Shown: positions 8,276-17,558, counted from the stretch's first letter. The stretch is 64,000 bases of DNA from Mesorhizobium sp. L-8-3 (GCF_016756615.1 NZ_AP023262.1:6263501-6327500); one strand, 5' to 3'. The notes: a model not told the origin generated them from the letters alone. A program made the numbers and translations.

Positions 8276-9796
8276 ATGCATGTCGCGCTTTCCGACATCA
8301 CGGTGCGCTTTGGCGCGCTGACCGCCGTCGACGGCGTTTCCCTCGGGATCGCGCCGGGCGAGATCCACGCCGTGGTAGGCGAGAACGGCGCCGGCAAGTC
8401 GACACTGATGAACGTCCTGTTCGGACTGGTGCGGCCGGCATCTGGCACGATCAGTCTCGACGGCACGGAGCGGCGCTGGGCCTCGCCGCAGGACGCGATA
8501 CGCCACGGCCTCGGCATGGTGCATCAGCACTTCATGCTCCAGGAAGCGATGACCGTTCTCGAGAACATCGTACTCTGCGCCGAGCCGATCGGAGCTTTCG
8601 GTTTCGTCGACTTCAACGAAGCCAGGCAGCGCCTTGCCAAGGGCGCGGAGCAACACGGCATCCTCGTCGATCTCGACACCGAGGTCTCGCAGTTGTCGGT
8701 CGGCGAGCGCCAGGTCGTCGAGATCCTGAAGGTTCTCTATCGCGACGCTCAGGTGCTGATCCTGGATGAACCGACGGCGGTGCTGACGCCGCGCGAGAAG
8801 GATCAGCTCTTCGCCATCCTAAGAAGCTTCCGCAGCGCCGGAAAGTCGATCGTGCTCATCACCCACAAACTCGACGAGGTGATGGAGATCGCCGACCGGG
8901 TGAGCGTGATGCGCGGCGGCAGGCTGGTCCGCTCGGGACCGCTTTCGGAGACGTCCAAGGAAGAGATCGCACGCGGCATCATCGGCGGAGAACTGCCTCC
9001 GGTCCGCCAGCGAAAGGCACATCCCGTCGGCGACGTGGTGCTGTCGGTCGAAGCGCTCACCGTGCCGGGGCGCGGCACCACTGTCGGCCCCCTTTCCTTC
9101 TCCGTCCGAGCCGGAGAGATCGTCGGCATCGCCGGCGTCAGCGGCAACGGCCAGGCCGAGCTGGTCCAGGCGCTGACCGGCCTGAAGCGCCAGCAATCGG
9201 GCGCCATCGCGCTCCGCGGCAAGCGCATCGAGACGCTCGACGTAGACGACAGGCGCCGCCTCGGCATGAGCTACATTCCGGAGGACCGGCAACGCGTCGG
9301 CCTCGCGCTCGGCGCGACGGTGAGCGAGAACGCCAATGCAGGGCGCGACGATCGGTCGGCATTCGCGACCGGTCCCTTCCTCAAGCGTTCGGCAATGGGA
9401 CGGTTCGCCCGCTCGCTCATCGACAGCTACCGCATCCGGGTCGCCGGCCCTTCGGCGCGCGCATCGACCATGTCCGGCGGCAACAAGCAGAAACTCGTCG
9501 TCGGCCGCGAGCTGGCGCGCAAGACGCCGCTGGTGATCGCGGAGAACCCGACCTGGGGCGTCGACATCGGCGCGATCGACTTCATCCATGGCGAGCTCAT
9601 GCGCATGCGCGACGAGGGCCATGCCGTGCTGGTGGTGTCGACCGAGCTCGACGAGATCATCGCCCTCGCCGACCGCATCCTCGTCATGTATTCCGGCACC
9701 ATCGCCGGCGAGGTCTCGGGCGCCGAAGCAGACCGGGATCGTATCGGCAATCTCATGACGTCGCGCACGCACGCCGCCTTTGCGGAGGTCGCATGA
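8276..9796 (+). CDS. ABC transporter ATP-binding protein, two NBDs, purine nucleoside type
   Basis: 506-residue fused ATPase that powers nucleoside import. The first domain has Walker A GENGAGKST (35-43), signature LSVGERQ and Walker B VLILDEPT. The second keeps signature MSGGNKQK and the IAENPTWGVD segment, with a degenerate P-loop (GIAGVSGNGQAE), as is normal for this class. The best relatives are YufO/NupA-type ATPases that pair with BMP-family binding proteins. The start ATG at 8276 lies 70 bases after the binding-protein stop, beyond a stem-loop. Confidence 0.9.
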   Translation: MHVALSDITVRFGALTAVDGVSLGIAPGEIHAVVGENGAGKSTLMNVLFGLVRPASGTISLDGTERRWASPQDAIRHGLGMVHQHFMLQEAMTVLENIVLCAEPIGAFGFVDFNEARQRLAKGAEQHGILVDLDTEVSQLSVGERQVVEILKVLYRDAQVLILDEPTAVLTPREKDQLFAILRSFRSAGKSIVLITHKLDEVMEIADRVSVMRGGRLVRSGPLSETSKEEIARGIIGGELPPVRQRKAHPVGDVVLSVEALTVPGRGTTVGPLSFSVRAGEIVGIAGVSGNGQAELVQALTGLKRQQSGAIALRGKRIETLDVDDRRRLGMSYIPEDRQRVGLALGATVSENANAGRDDRSAFATGPFLKRSAMGRFARSLIDSYRIRVAGPSARASTMSGGNKQKLVVGRELARKTPLVIAENPTWGVDIGAIDFIHGELMRMRDEGHAVLVVSTELDEIIALADRILVMYSGTIAGEVSGAEADRDRIGNLMTSRTHAAFAEVA

Positions 9797-9904
9797 TACC
9801 GCCCCGCCTCGTCGCGCGCGGATCGCGTGGCCGCCCTTCGCAATCGATACGCCTTCGCCGGGTCGCGTCCGCGTCTCCCACAGGAGCAAGCCCACTGATG
9901 CCGA

Positions 9905-10978
9905 GTGTCGGAAATGCAGCCTGACCGGGACAACCTCCTCCTTCGCGAGGTCCTGCCCTGGCTGGGCGTCGTCGTCTCGATCGGCGTGATCCTCTTCCTG
10001 CTGATGGCGCTCGACGGAGCTCCGTTCGGCGAAGCGGTGCGTGGCTTCATCTCGGGCGCGTTCGGCGGTCGCCGCTTCGCCTATCTCATGGCGACGCTCT
10101 CCCGCACCGCGCTGATCGTGGGCATGGCGGTTTCGGTCATGATCAGTTTCCGGGCCGGGCTGTTCAACATCGGCGGCGAGGGCCAGCTCGTCGCCGGCGG
10201 CCTGGTCGCGGCGCTTGTGGCAATCATGCTGCCGGGACCGCCGCTCGTCGTGCTGATCGTGTCGATCCTCGCGGCGATGGCGGCCGGCGCCCTATGGGCG
10301 CTGCTCGCGGGCGTGCTGCAGCTCTATGTCGGCGTGCCGCTGCTGGTCGGTTCGCTGCTGCTCAACTATCCGGTCCGCTACATCGCCTCCTATCTGGTCG
10401 CGCATCCGTTCCGCGACGTGGAATCGGGCATGGTGCAGTCGCATCTCGTGCCGCAGGCGACATGGCTGCCCTATTTCCCCGGCACGCGGCTCGACATCGG
10501 CATCCTCTTCATCGCGGCCGCCGCCATCTTCGCAATCGTCTACAGCTACACCACGGTGCACGGCTATCATACGCGCCTGAACGGCCTGTCGGCCGATTTC
10601 GCCCGCGCCGTCGGCCTGCCGGTGCGCAAGCTCGCCCTGCAGACCCTGATGATGAGCGGGGCCATTGCCGGGTTGGTCGGCGCCATCGCCGTCTTCGGCA
10701 TCCATCATCGCTACATCGACGGCATGCTGGTGCAGCCGCTCTACGCCTGGACAGGCATCATCGCAGTGCTACTCGTCGGCATGATCCCCTGGCTCGTGCC
10801 GCTCTCCGGCTTCTTCTTCGCAGCGCTCCAGACCGGAGCAGCCGGCATGGAGCGCACGGCCGGCGTGCCCAAGGAGATCGCGCTGGTCATGCAGGCCGTC
10901 ATCATCCTGTTCGTCGCAAGCCGTGTCTCAGGGGCGCTGCTCGCCTCCTCCGACAGGAAGGGGGCCGACGGTGCTTGA
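9905..10978 (+). CDS. ABC transporter permease, purine nucleoside type (first subunit)
   Basis: 357-residue membrane protein with about ten hydrophobic segments and the cytoplasmic loop LNGLSADFARAVGLPVRKLA, which contacts the ATPase. It is of the branched-chain/nucleoside permease family (YufP-like). The start is a GTG at 9905 or an ATG at 9914. The best ribosome site (AGGAG at 9882) instead sits before an out-of-frame ATG at 9898 that opens only eight codons and ends across the real start, so the initiation site is uncertain and coupling through a tiny leader is possible. It overlaps the next permease by 8 bases. Confidence 0.9.
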   Translation: MSEMQPDRDNLLLREVLPWLGVVVSIGVILFLLMALDGAPFGEAVRGFISGAFGGRRFAYLMATLSRTALIVGMAVSVMISFRAGLFNIGGEGQLVAGGLVAALVAIMLPGPPLVVLIVSILAAMAAGALWALLAGVLQLYVGVPLLVGSLLLNYPVRYIASYLVAHPFRDVESGMVQSHLVPQATWLPYFPGTRLDIGILFIAAAAIFAIVYSYTTVHGYHTRLNGLSADFARAVGLPVRKLALQTLMMSGAIAGLVGAIAVFGIHHRYIDGMLVQPLYAWTGIIAVLLVGMIPWLVPLSGFFFAALQTGAAGMERTAGVPKEIALVMQAVIILFVASRVSGALLASSDRKGADGA

Positions 10979-11873
10979 GCTACTGTTCGACCCCTCCTTC
11001 GCCGCGTCGGTTCCGCGCTTCGTCACGCCGATCCTGCTCGCCGCCCTCGGCGGGGCGCTGTGCGAACGCGCCGGCGTCTTCAACATAGCGCTCGAAGGTT
11101 TCATGCTGACCGGCGCCTTCGCCGCCGTCCTGGGCGCCTATTTCGCCGGCTCACCCTATATCGGTGCTTTCGCCGCCGTGCTCTGCGGCGTGGCGATGGG
11201 CCTCGTCTTCGCCGAATTCAACCTGCGGCGCGGCGGGGACCCGATCGTGGTGTCGATCGCCGTCAACATACTCGCGGCAGGTCTCACCACCTACCTGCTT
11301 CGCGCGATCTTCAACGTGACCGGCGCTTTCAGCGACCCCGGCATCCTCGGCTTCGAACCGCAGAACATCCCGCTCATCGCCTCCATTCCTTTCGTTGGCA
11401 AGCTTCTCAGTGGCCAGTCGATCCTGTTCTATCTGGCGCTGGCCGCCGTTCCAGCGATGCATTTCTTCTTCGCGCGACACCGGCTCGGCCTGCGCATGCG
11501 CGCGGCGGGCGAGAACCCGGCGGCGCTGAAGGCAGGCGGTGTCAGCCCGCGCCGCGTGCAACTCCTCGCCCTTGTCGGCTGCGGCGCGCTGTGCGGCCTC
11601 GCGGGCGCGCAACTGTCGATCGCCAACGTCAATCTCTTCGTTGAAAACATGAGCGCCGGACGTGGCTGGATCGCGGTCGTCGCAGTTCTTCTGTCGCGTG
11701 GCCGGCCGCTGCCGCTGTTCCTGATCGCCGTTGTGTTCGGCATGGTCGACAGCCTGTCCTTCCGTGTCCAGGGGCTGGGTATGCCGCAGCAGTTCACGGA
11801 CATGATGCCCTATCTCGCGACGCTCGTGGTCCTGGTGGCCCTCTCCTGGTGGCGCCGCAAGCGGACGGCCTGA
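10971..11873 (+). CDS. ABC transporter permease, purine nucleoside type (second subunit)
   Basis: 300-residue polytopic protein (YufQ-like) that forms the heteromeric channel with the preceding permease. Start: GTG at 10971, 8 bases inside the upstream gene, preceded by a purine-rich GGAAGGGGG; an in-frame upstream GTG at 10923 would add 16 residues that do not look like family sequence. Visible features are the early CERAGVFNIALEGFML segment typical of this family and the loop MRAAGENPAALKAGGVSPRR that docks on the ATPase. It is followed after 28 bases by the amidohydrolase gene in the same orientation. Confidence 0.9.
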   Translation: MLELLFDPSFAASVPRFVTPILLAALGGALCERAGVFNIALEGFMLTGAFAAVLGAYFAGSPYIGAFAAVLCGVAMGLVFAEFNLRRGGDPIVVSIAVNILAAGLTTYLLRAIFNVTGAFSDPGILGFEPQNIPLIASIPFVGKLLSGQSILFYLALAAVPAMHFFFARHRLGLRMRAAGENPAALKAGGVSPRRVQLLALVGCGALCGLAGAQLSIANVNLFVENMSAGRGWIAVVAVLLSRGRPLPLFLIAVVFGMVDSLSFRVQGLGMPQQFTDMMPYLATLVVLVALSWWRRKRTA

Positions 11874-11901
11874 GCAGGGCAAGGAGGAGAAGGAGGACGC
11901 C

Positions 11902-13218
11902 ATGGCCGATCTCGTTATCAGGAACGCGACCGTCGTCACCTGCGACGGGAGCGGCAGCGTGATCAGGGATGGCGGCGTCGCCGTCGACAACGGCCGCATC
12001 ACCCACGTTGCCGCCTCGAACGAACTCCAGGGCCTCGCAGGTAGCGCGAAGCGGGTCGTCGATGGTTCCGGCCATATATTGATGCCGGGCATCGTCAACA
12101 CCCATTGCCATGCCGGCGACAGCCTGTTCCGCGGGCTGGTGGAGGACCTGCCGCTGGAGCCCTGGCTGCAGACGGTATGGAAGGCGGAAGGCGCGATTCT
12201 CACGCCAGAGACCTCGCGTCTCGGCAGCGAGCTCGGCTTCGCCGAGCTGCTTCTCTCGGGCGTCACCTCTGTCATGGACATGTTCTGGTATCCCGCCGAG
12301 ACGGTTCGGGCAGCCCGCTCTGTCGGCGTCCGTGTCGCGACCGGAGGCATCTTCTTCGATCCGCCTGGCATCACCGGACACGACCTCGCTGGCCGGATCG
12401 CCGAGGCGGAACACTTCTTCGATGAATTCGGAAGCGCCGACGACGTCTTCCCGACGGTGCTGCCGCACGGCGCCTATACGGTGGCGCCAGACAATCTGAA
12501 GAAGGCCAAGGCAATCGCGGAACGCCACGGCGCCCTTTTCTCGACCCACGCCGCGGAGACCAGGGCCGAACAGGCCGACGTCACCGGCCGTTACGGCCGC
12601 TCGGTGATCCGCCATCTCGACCATCTGGGTCTGCTCGACGCCCGCACGGTGTTGGCTCACTGCGTGCATCTCGACGACGAGGAGATCGAAATTCTGGCGC
12701 GCACGGGAACCTCGGTCGCCCACAACCCGATGTCCAACCTGAAGCTTGCCTCCGGCGTGGCGCGCGTGCCCGACATGCTGGCATCAAGCATCAACCTCAC
12801 CCTCGGCACCGACGGCGCCATCAGCGGCAACGACCTCGACATGTGGATGGCGCTCCGCCTCGCAGCCACGCTGCACAAAGGCGTCAGCGGCCGTGCCGAC
12901 GCCGTCTCCACCAGCGAGGCGCTGGCCATGATCACGCACGCCGGTGCGAAAGCGCTCGGGGCTTTGGATCGCATCGGCAGCCTCGAGCCCGGCAAGCTTG
13001 CCGACATGATCCTCATCGACGTCAAGCGCGCCCATGCCGTGCCGGTCTTCGATCCCGTCACCCACCTCGTCTACTCGACGGCGAAGTCGGATGTTCGCCA
13101 TGTCTTCGTCGGCGGCGAGCAGGTGGTCAGGGACGGGACGCTGACTCGCCACGACCTCGGGCGCACCATCGAAGCCGTCGAGCGGCTCGTCCCGAAAATT
13201 GCCGCCAGCGTAGCCTGA
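11902..13218 (+). CDS. Amidohydrolase, nucleoside/aminohydrolase type (MTA/SAH deaminase-like)
   Basis: 438-residue metal-dependent hydrolase of the AtzB/TrzN/MtaD branch. Metal and catalytic residues are visible: THCH (67-70, His68 and His70), His216 in STHAAE, His253 in LAHCVHL and Asp304 in GTDGAISGND. The chain ends in the beta-sandwich typical of cytosolic deaminases. A strong ribosome site (AGGAGAAGGAGG) precedes the ATG. Placed between a nucleoside importer and a purine nucleoside phosphorylase, it most likely deaminates an adenine- or guanine-type nucleoside or base. Family members also act on triazines and pterins, so the substrate is inference. Confidence 0.8.
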   Translation: MADLVIRNATVVTCDGSGSVIRDGGVAVDNGRITHVAASNELQGLAGSAKRVVDGSGHILMPGIVNTHCHAGDSLFRGLVEDLPLEPWLQTVWKAEGAILTPETSRLGSELGFAELLLSGVTSVMDMFWYPAETVRAARSVGVRVATGGIFFDPPGITGHDLAGRIAEAEHFFDEFGSADDVFPTVLPHGAYTVAPDNLKKAKAIAERHGALFSTHAAETRAEQADVTGRYGRSVIRHLDHLGLLDARTVLAHCVHLDDEEIEILARTGTSVAHNPMSNLKLASGVARVPDMLASSINLTLGTDGAISGNDLDMWMALRLAATLHKGVSGRADAVSTSEALAMITHAGAKALGALDRIGSLEPGKLADMILIDVKRAHAVPVFDPVTHLVYSTAKSDVRHVFVGGEQVVRDGTLTRHDLGRTIEAVERLVPKIAASVA

Positions 13219-13244
13219 GCGACGGCAGCCAGGAAAGGAAGACA

Positions 13245-14087
13245 ATGTCAGAAAACCAGCTTGCGCGCCTCGACCGCGCCCATGCATCCATTCGCCAAAG
13301 AGCCGGTGCGCCCTGCGAGATCGCCATCATGCTGGGCTCCGGCCTCGGCCAGCTCGCCGATGCCGTGACCGATGCGACGATCATCCCCTATGCCGAGATC
13401 GACGGTTTTCCGGTCTCGACCGCGCCCGGCCACAAGGGCCAGCTTGTCCTCGGCGAACTGTACGGACGGCGTGTCGTCATGATGCAGGGCCGGCTCCATC
13501 TCTACGAAGGCTGGGCGCCGCGCGACATCGCGCTCGCCGTCTACCTTCTGAAGCGCCTCGGCAGCGGCACGCTCGTCGTCACCAACGCCGCGGGCGGCCT
13601 CAATGCCGACTATCAACCCGGCGACGTCATGCTGATCGAGGACCATCTCAACTTCACCGGCGTGAGCCCGCTTGTCGGTCCCAACGACGATGCGATCGGC
13701 CTGCGCTTCCCGGATCTTTCGCGGGCCTACGACCCCGACCTGCTGAAGCTCGCGAAACTGGCCTCACAGCGCGCGTCGATCCCCGTGCGGCAGGGCATCT
13801 ATGCCGGCGTGCTGGGTCCGGCGCTGGAAACCTCCGCGGAGCGCCGCTTCTTCCGTGCCAGCGGCGGCGACGCGGTCGGCATGTCGACGGTCACCGAAGT
13901 GGTCGCGGCCGCCCATGCCGCCCTGCCCGTCATCGGCATCTCTGCCATCACCAACGCCGCCACCGGCGGGCCGGACCAGCAGCCCGACACGATCGAGGAC
14001 GTCTTTGCCCATGCCGCAATCTGCGGCCGCAAGATCGAGGCCATCCTGCGCGAACTCCTGCCGGCCCTGCCCGCTTCGAAGAACTGA
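13245..14087 (+). CDS. punA: Purine nucleoside phosphorylase, trimeric (PNP I) type
   Basis: Cleaves purine nucleosides with phosphate to free base and ribose- or deoxyribose-1-phosphate. The 280-residue protein has the trimeric-PNP motifs: GSGLG (31-35), APGHKG with His63, QGRLHLYEG (81-89), TNAAGG (113-118), the purine-binding Glu195 in GPALET, VGMSTVTE (211-218) and Asn237 in the SAITNAATG loop. The Asn at that loop is associated with 6-oxopurine (inosine, guanosine) preference. The ATG at 13245 has a strong AGGAAAGGAAG site; the open frame extends upstream inside the amidohydrolase gene but that part is out of frame noise. The deaminase just upstream would supply 6-oxo substrates. Confidence 0.92.
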   Translation: MSENQLARLDRAHASIRQRAGAPCEIAIMLGSGLGQLADAVTDATIIPYAEIDGFPVSTAPGHKGQLVLGELYGRRVVMMQGRLHLYEGWAPRDIALAVYLLKRLGSGTLVVTNAAGGLNADYQPGDVMLIEDHLNFTGVSPLVGPNDDAIGLRFPDLSRAYDPDLLKLAKLASQRASIPVRQGIYAGVLGPALETSAERRFFRASGGDAVGMSTVTEVVAAAHAALPVIGISAITNAATGGPDQQPDTIEDVFAHAAICGRKIEAILRELLPALPASKN

Positions 14088-14098
14088 GGAAGATTGAA

Positions 14099-14890
14099 AT
14101 GAGCAACATCCCGCCCGTCGCGAACCTTCTCGACTTGTCCGGCCGCACAGTCATCGTGACCGGCGCCAGCGGCGGCATCGGGTCCGGGATCGCCCGCCGC
14201 TTTGCAGAGGCAGGCGCCAATGTCGTGTGCCACTACCAGTCCAACGGCGCGGCTGCCGAGGCTGTCGTGAAGGGCATCACTGCGGCGGGCGGCAAGGCCG
14301 TCGCCAGCCAGGCCGACATTTCGACCACGGCAGGGGTCGACGCGCTCGTAGCGCATGCAGTCTCCCGTTTCGGCGACCTCCATGCCATCGTCAACAATGC
14401 CGGCCACCAGCCCATGGAAATGCTGATCGACGTCTCGGAAGCGAGCTTCACCAAAATGATGGCGATCAATGCCGGCGGGCCTTTCCTGCTGACGCAGGCG
14501 CTGGCGAAGCACGTGCGCTCGAGCGGCTCCGGCGGCGGCGCCGTGGTCAACATCGCCTCGATCGAAGGCCATCAGCCGGCACCCGGCCATTCCCACTATG
14601 CGACGTCCAAGGCCGCACTGCTGATGTTCACCAAGGCCGCCGCGCTCGAACTCGGCGCGCTCGGCATCCGCGTCAACTCGGTGTCGCCGGGCCTGATCCA
14701 TCGCGACGGCATCGAGGAAGGCTGGCCGGAAGGCGTCGGCCGCTGGAAGAACGCGGCGCCCATGGGGCGGCTCGGCCGGCCAGAGGACATCGCCGACGCG
14801 GCGCTGTTCCTCGTCTCGGATGCGGCCCGCTGGATCAGCGGAACCGATCTCATCGTCGACGGCGGCGTCAGCGCCCGTTCGACCTGGTAA
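14099..14890 (+). CDS. SDR-family dehydrogenase/reductase (first of two)
   Basis: Classical short-chain dehydrogenase of 263 residues: cofactor motif TGASGGIG (21-28), NNAG (99-102), catalytic Ser154, Tyr167 and Lys171 (YATSK), and the C-terminal ISGTDLIVDGG. It begins 11 bases after the phosphorylase stop and is followed by a second SDR after 22 bases, so it belongs to the nucleoside operon. An alcohol or sugar dehydrogenase acting on the pentose moiety or a modified nucleoside would fit the context, but nothing in the sequence fixes the substrate. Confidence 0.85.
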   Translation: MSNIPPVANLLDLSGRTVIVTGASGGIGSGIARRFAEAGANVVCHYQSNGAAAEAVVKGITAAGGKAVASQADISTTAGVDALVAHAVSRFGDLHAIVNNAGHQPMEMLIDVSEASFTKMMAINAGGPFLLTQALAKHVRSSGSGGGAVVNIASIEGHQPAPGHSHYATSKAALLMFTKAAALELGALGIRVNSVSPGLIHRDGIEEGWPEGVGRWKNAAPMGRLGRPEDIADAALFLVSDAARWISGTDLIVDGGVSARSTW

Positions 14891-14912
14891 GCCAAGACAA
14901 AGGATGAAGAGA

Positions 14913-15683
14913 ATGAAGACGCTTCAGGACAAGGTCATTGCCGTCACCGGCGGCGCCGGAGGCATCGCGCGCGGCATCGCCGAGGCGATCCTGGAGGCCG
15001 GCGGCAAGGTCGCGCTGCTCGATCTCGCCGGGACGAAGCTCGCTCCCGTCGCGCAAGCGCTCGACGCGGGCGGCACAAATGTCATCGCGATCTATGCCGA
15101 CGTCACCGACCCGACCAGCCTCGACGGAGCCTTCGCGGCGATCGCGGAGAAGTTCGGCCGCTTCGACGGGCTGGTCAACAATGCCGGCGTGATCCGCATG
15201 GGACCGGCCGAAGCGGCGACCCCGGCCAATCTCGATCTGGAACTGGCCGTCAACGTGAAGGGCGTCGCGCTCGCTTCGCAGGCGGCGGCGCGCCGGCTGG
15301 TCAATGGCGGCGCCATCGTCAACATCGCGTCCAATGCCGGCAAGGTCGGCTATCGCAACATGGCCGGCTACAATGCCTCGAAGGCGGCCGTGATAAGCCT
15401 GACGCGTTCGCTTTCGCTCGAATGGGCTGAGAAGAAGATCAACGTCAATGCCGTCTGCCCGGGCGGTGTGGCCACCGACATGCTGAGGACGGTCGCGGAT
15501 TTCATCACCGGCGGAGACGCATCCGAATCGGAAAAGATGCTGAAGAACATGGTCCCGCACCAGCTGGGCCGCCACATCCAGCCGATCGAGGTCGGCCGCG
15601 TCGTGGCCTTCCTGCTCTCGGATGCCGCGCAGATCATCCGCGGCCAATCGATCAGCGTCGACGGCGGCGACACGCCTTACTGA
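14913..15683 (+). CDS. SDR-family dehydrogenase/reductase (second of two)
   Basis: 256-residue classical SDR: cofactor motif TGGAGGIA (12-19), NNAG (89-92), catalytic Ser140, Tyr153 and Lys157, and C-terminal RGQSISVDGG. Asp37 at the end of the second beta strand (ALLDLAG) suggests NAD(H) rather than NADP(H). I chose the ATG at 14913, with AAGGA about 9 bases before it, over the ATG at 14904, which is too close to that site. It is only moderately like the neighbouring SDR, so the pair is not a recent tandem duplication. It ends the tightly packed part of the operon; a stem-loop follows at once. Confidence 0.85.
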   Translation: MKTLQDKVIAVTGGAGGIARGIAEAILEAGGKVALLDLAGTKLAPVAQALDAGGTNVIAIYADVTDPTSLDGAFAAIAEKFGRFDGLVNNAGVIRMGPAEAATPANLDLELAVNVKGVALASQAAARRLVNGGAIVNIASNAGKVGYRNMAGYNASKAAVISLTRSLSLEWAEKKINVNAVCPGGVATDMLRTVADFITGGDASESEKMLKNMVPHQLGRHIQPIEVGRVVAFLLSDAAQIIRGQSISVDGGDTPY

Positions 15684-15688
15684 GCACA

Positions 15689-15713
15689 GCCGAGGCGGCC
15701 GGCGTTCCTCGGC
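15689..15713 (+). terminator. Stem-loop after the second SDR
   Basis: GCCGAGG pairs perfectly with CCTCGGC across an 11-base GC-rich loop, starting 6 bases after the stop. There is no U-tract, so it may be a weak or Rho-assisted end, or an intercistronic stabiliser before the permease gene. Confidence 0.4.
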
Positions 15714-16196
15714 CGGCTTGTCCGGCCGGGAAGCCGAACGAAATCGCCAGCCGGTTCCACGAATTGATCGCTTCTGTCATGACGGCGACATAGACGATCT
15801 CGCTCGTCGAGAACTGCCTTTCGACGCGTTGCCGGGCTGAAGATCGCCCTGCCCAGAACGGCGATTTTCAAACGAATACAGTGCATTTGCATGAGATCTT
15901 CAGTTTTCGCTTGCCGCAACTAACCGCCTTTGCGGCGAAAGAGTTTCGCCGCATCGGCAATGCCCTCGGTCTTGTGCCGACAAAGCGTTGGCGACAGGTT
16001 GGCGCCCGTTTGTGCGGGCAACCACTGCTGGCGCCAAACGAACGGTCGACGCGGGAGGGGTCGCAACGCGCCATTGCGCCCTCCTCCGCGCACAGGCGGC
16101 AGCCGAGGGGCCTGGTCTCTCGCGCCACCGTCGATGGGGGACTGCCCGCAGCATTCCCGGCCCATCGCGACCGCTTGTTGCGCGGGAGGATAGTCA
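15714..16196. other. Gap of about 480 bases before the purine permease
   Basis: No convincing gene was found on either strand; open frames here lack family resemblance or a ribosome site. A purine riboswitch would be plausible ahead of a purine permease, but its conserved core was not recognised. Only the ribosome site GGGAGGA (16184-16190) for the next gene is clear. Confidence 0.4.
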
Positions 16197-17489
16197 ATGC
16201 TGGAGAAGTTCTTCGAACTGAAGGAAAACGGAACGTCCGTGCGCACCGAGGTCATCGCCGGCGTCACCACCTTCCTGACGATGTCATACATCATCTTCGT
16301 CAACCCTGAGATCCTGTCGTCGATGGGAATGGACCGCAACGCGATCTTCGTCGCGACCTGCATCGCCGCAGCCTTCGGTTCGCTCATCATGGCGCTGGTG
16401 GCGAACTGGCCGGTCGGCATGGCGCCGTCGATGGGACTGAACGCCTTTTTCGCCTTCACCATCGTCGGCACGCTCGGCTTCACCTGGCAGCAGGCGCTCG
16501 GAGCGGTCTTCATATCGGGCGTGGTGTTCCTGATCCTGACGGTGACAGGCGTGCGGAGCTGGCTGATTGCAGGTATCCCGCACTCCATGCGCAGCGCAAT
16601 CGCCGCCGGTATCGGCCTGTTTCTGGGGATAATCGCGCTCAGGACGTCAGGTATCGTGGTTCCGGCCGAAGGCACCCTCGTGCAGCTTGGCGACATCACC
16701 CAGACGGGCCCGCTGCTGGCGATGCTGGGTTTCTTCATCATGGCGGCGCTCGACTTTCTCAAGGTGCGCGGCGCCATTTTGATCGGCATATTGGTGGTCA
16801 CCGTGCTGTCGATGCTGCTGGGAGCGTCGCAGTTCAACGGCATCATCTCGATGCCTCCCAGCCTGGCACCGACCTTCCTTCAGCTCGACATCATGGGCGC
16901 ACTCGACGGCGGCCTGCTGCAGGTACTTCTGGTGCTTGTGCTGGTCGAGGTCTTCGACGCGACCGGGACGCTGATCGGCATCGCCAAGCGCGCCGGGCTG
17001 ATCCATGACAAGAAATCGGGCAGGCTCGGCAAAGCCCTGCTCGCCGACAGTTCGGCCATCGTGGCCGGCGCGCTGATCGGAACGTCGAGCACAACGGCCT
17101 ATGTCGAGAGCGCTTCGGGTGTGCAGGCCGGCGGCCGCACCGGGCTGACGGCGCTGGTGATCGCAGCGCTTTTCCTTGCCGCGCTGTTCTTCGCGCCGAT
17201 CGCCGGCTCGGTGCCGGTCTACGCGACCGCTCCGGCGCTGCTGTATGTCGCCGGCCTCATGATGCGCGAGTTGCTCGAGGTCAACTGGGAAGACGTCACG
17301 GAGGCCGCCCCCGCGGCACTGACCGCCCTGATGATGCCGTTCACGAATTCGATCGCGAACGGCCTGGCCTTCGGCTTCATCAGCTATGCGGTGCTGCAAA
17401 CGCTCACCGGACGTCCCGGCAAGGTGCACCCCGCGACATGGCTGGTCGCGGCGCTGTTCGTCGCCCGCTTCGTGTTCCTCTCGCACTGA
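16197..17489 (+). CDS. NCS2-family purine permease, AzgA/PbuG-like
   Basis: 430-residue polytopic transporter, probably a proton-coupled uptake system for adenine, guanine or hypoxanthine. The N-terminal signature (TEVIAGVTTFLTMSYIIFVN, then a Met-Asp-Arg-Asn-Ala segment) and the GMAPSMGLNAFFAF stretch are typical of the AzgA branch rather than the xanthine/uracil branch. About 12 to 14 hydrophobic segments are present. A good GGGAGGA site precedes the ATG. It is in the same direction as the nucleoside cluster but after a 500-base gap, so it may have its own promoter. It would supply the free bases that the phosphorylase also produces. Confidence 0.9.
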   Translation: MLEKFFELKENGTSVRTEVIAGVTTFLTMSYIIFVNPEILSSMGMDRNAIFVATCIAAAFGSLIMALVANWPVGMAPSMGLNAFFAFTIVGTLGFTWQQALGAVFISGVVFLILTVTGVRSWLIAGIPHSMRSAIAAGIGLFLGIIALRTSGIVVPAEGTLVQLGDITQTGPLLAMLGFFIMAALDFLKVRGAILIGILVVTVLSMLLGASQFNGIISMPPSLAPTFLQLDIMGALDGGLLQVLLVLVLVEVFDATGTLIGIAKRAGLIHDKKSGRLGKALLADSSAIVAGALIGTSSTTAYVESASGVQAGGRTGLTALVIAALFLAALFFAPIAGSVPVYATAPALLYVAGLMMRELLEVNWEDVTEAAPAALTALMMPFTNSIANGLAFGFISYAVLQTLTGRPGKVHPATWLVAALFVARFVFLSH

Positions 17490-17497
17490 ACGTTCGA

Positions 17498-17518
17498 GCC
17501 GCGCCCGGCGGGCGCGGC
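17498..17518 (+). terminator. GC-rich hairpin after the purine permease
   Basis: GCCGCGCCC and GGGCGCGGC form a perfect 9-bp stem with a 3-base loop, 8 bases after the permease stop. No U-tract follows. It sits between two converging genes and probably ends transcription from the left. Confidence 0.5.
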
Positions 17519-17558
17519 ATGGTCCCCGGGATCGATGGCCCAGCCTTCCCCGGGGAAG

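Noticed and set aside
15684..16196. Possible purine riboswitch before the AzgA-like permease
   Set aside because: No match to the three-way junction core could be read.
15920..16846. 308-codon minus-strand open frame before and within the purine permease
   Set aside because: Most of it lies opposite the well-supported permease gene and the translation has no domain-like features.
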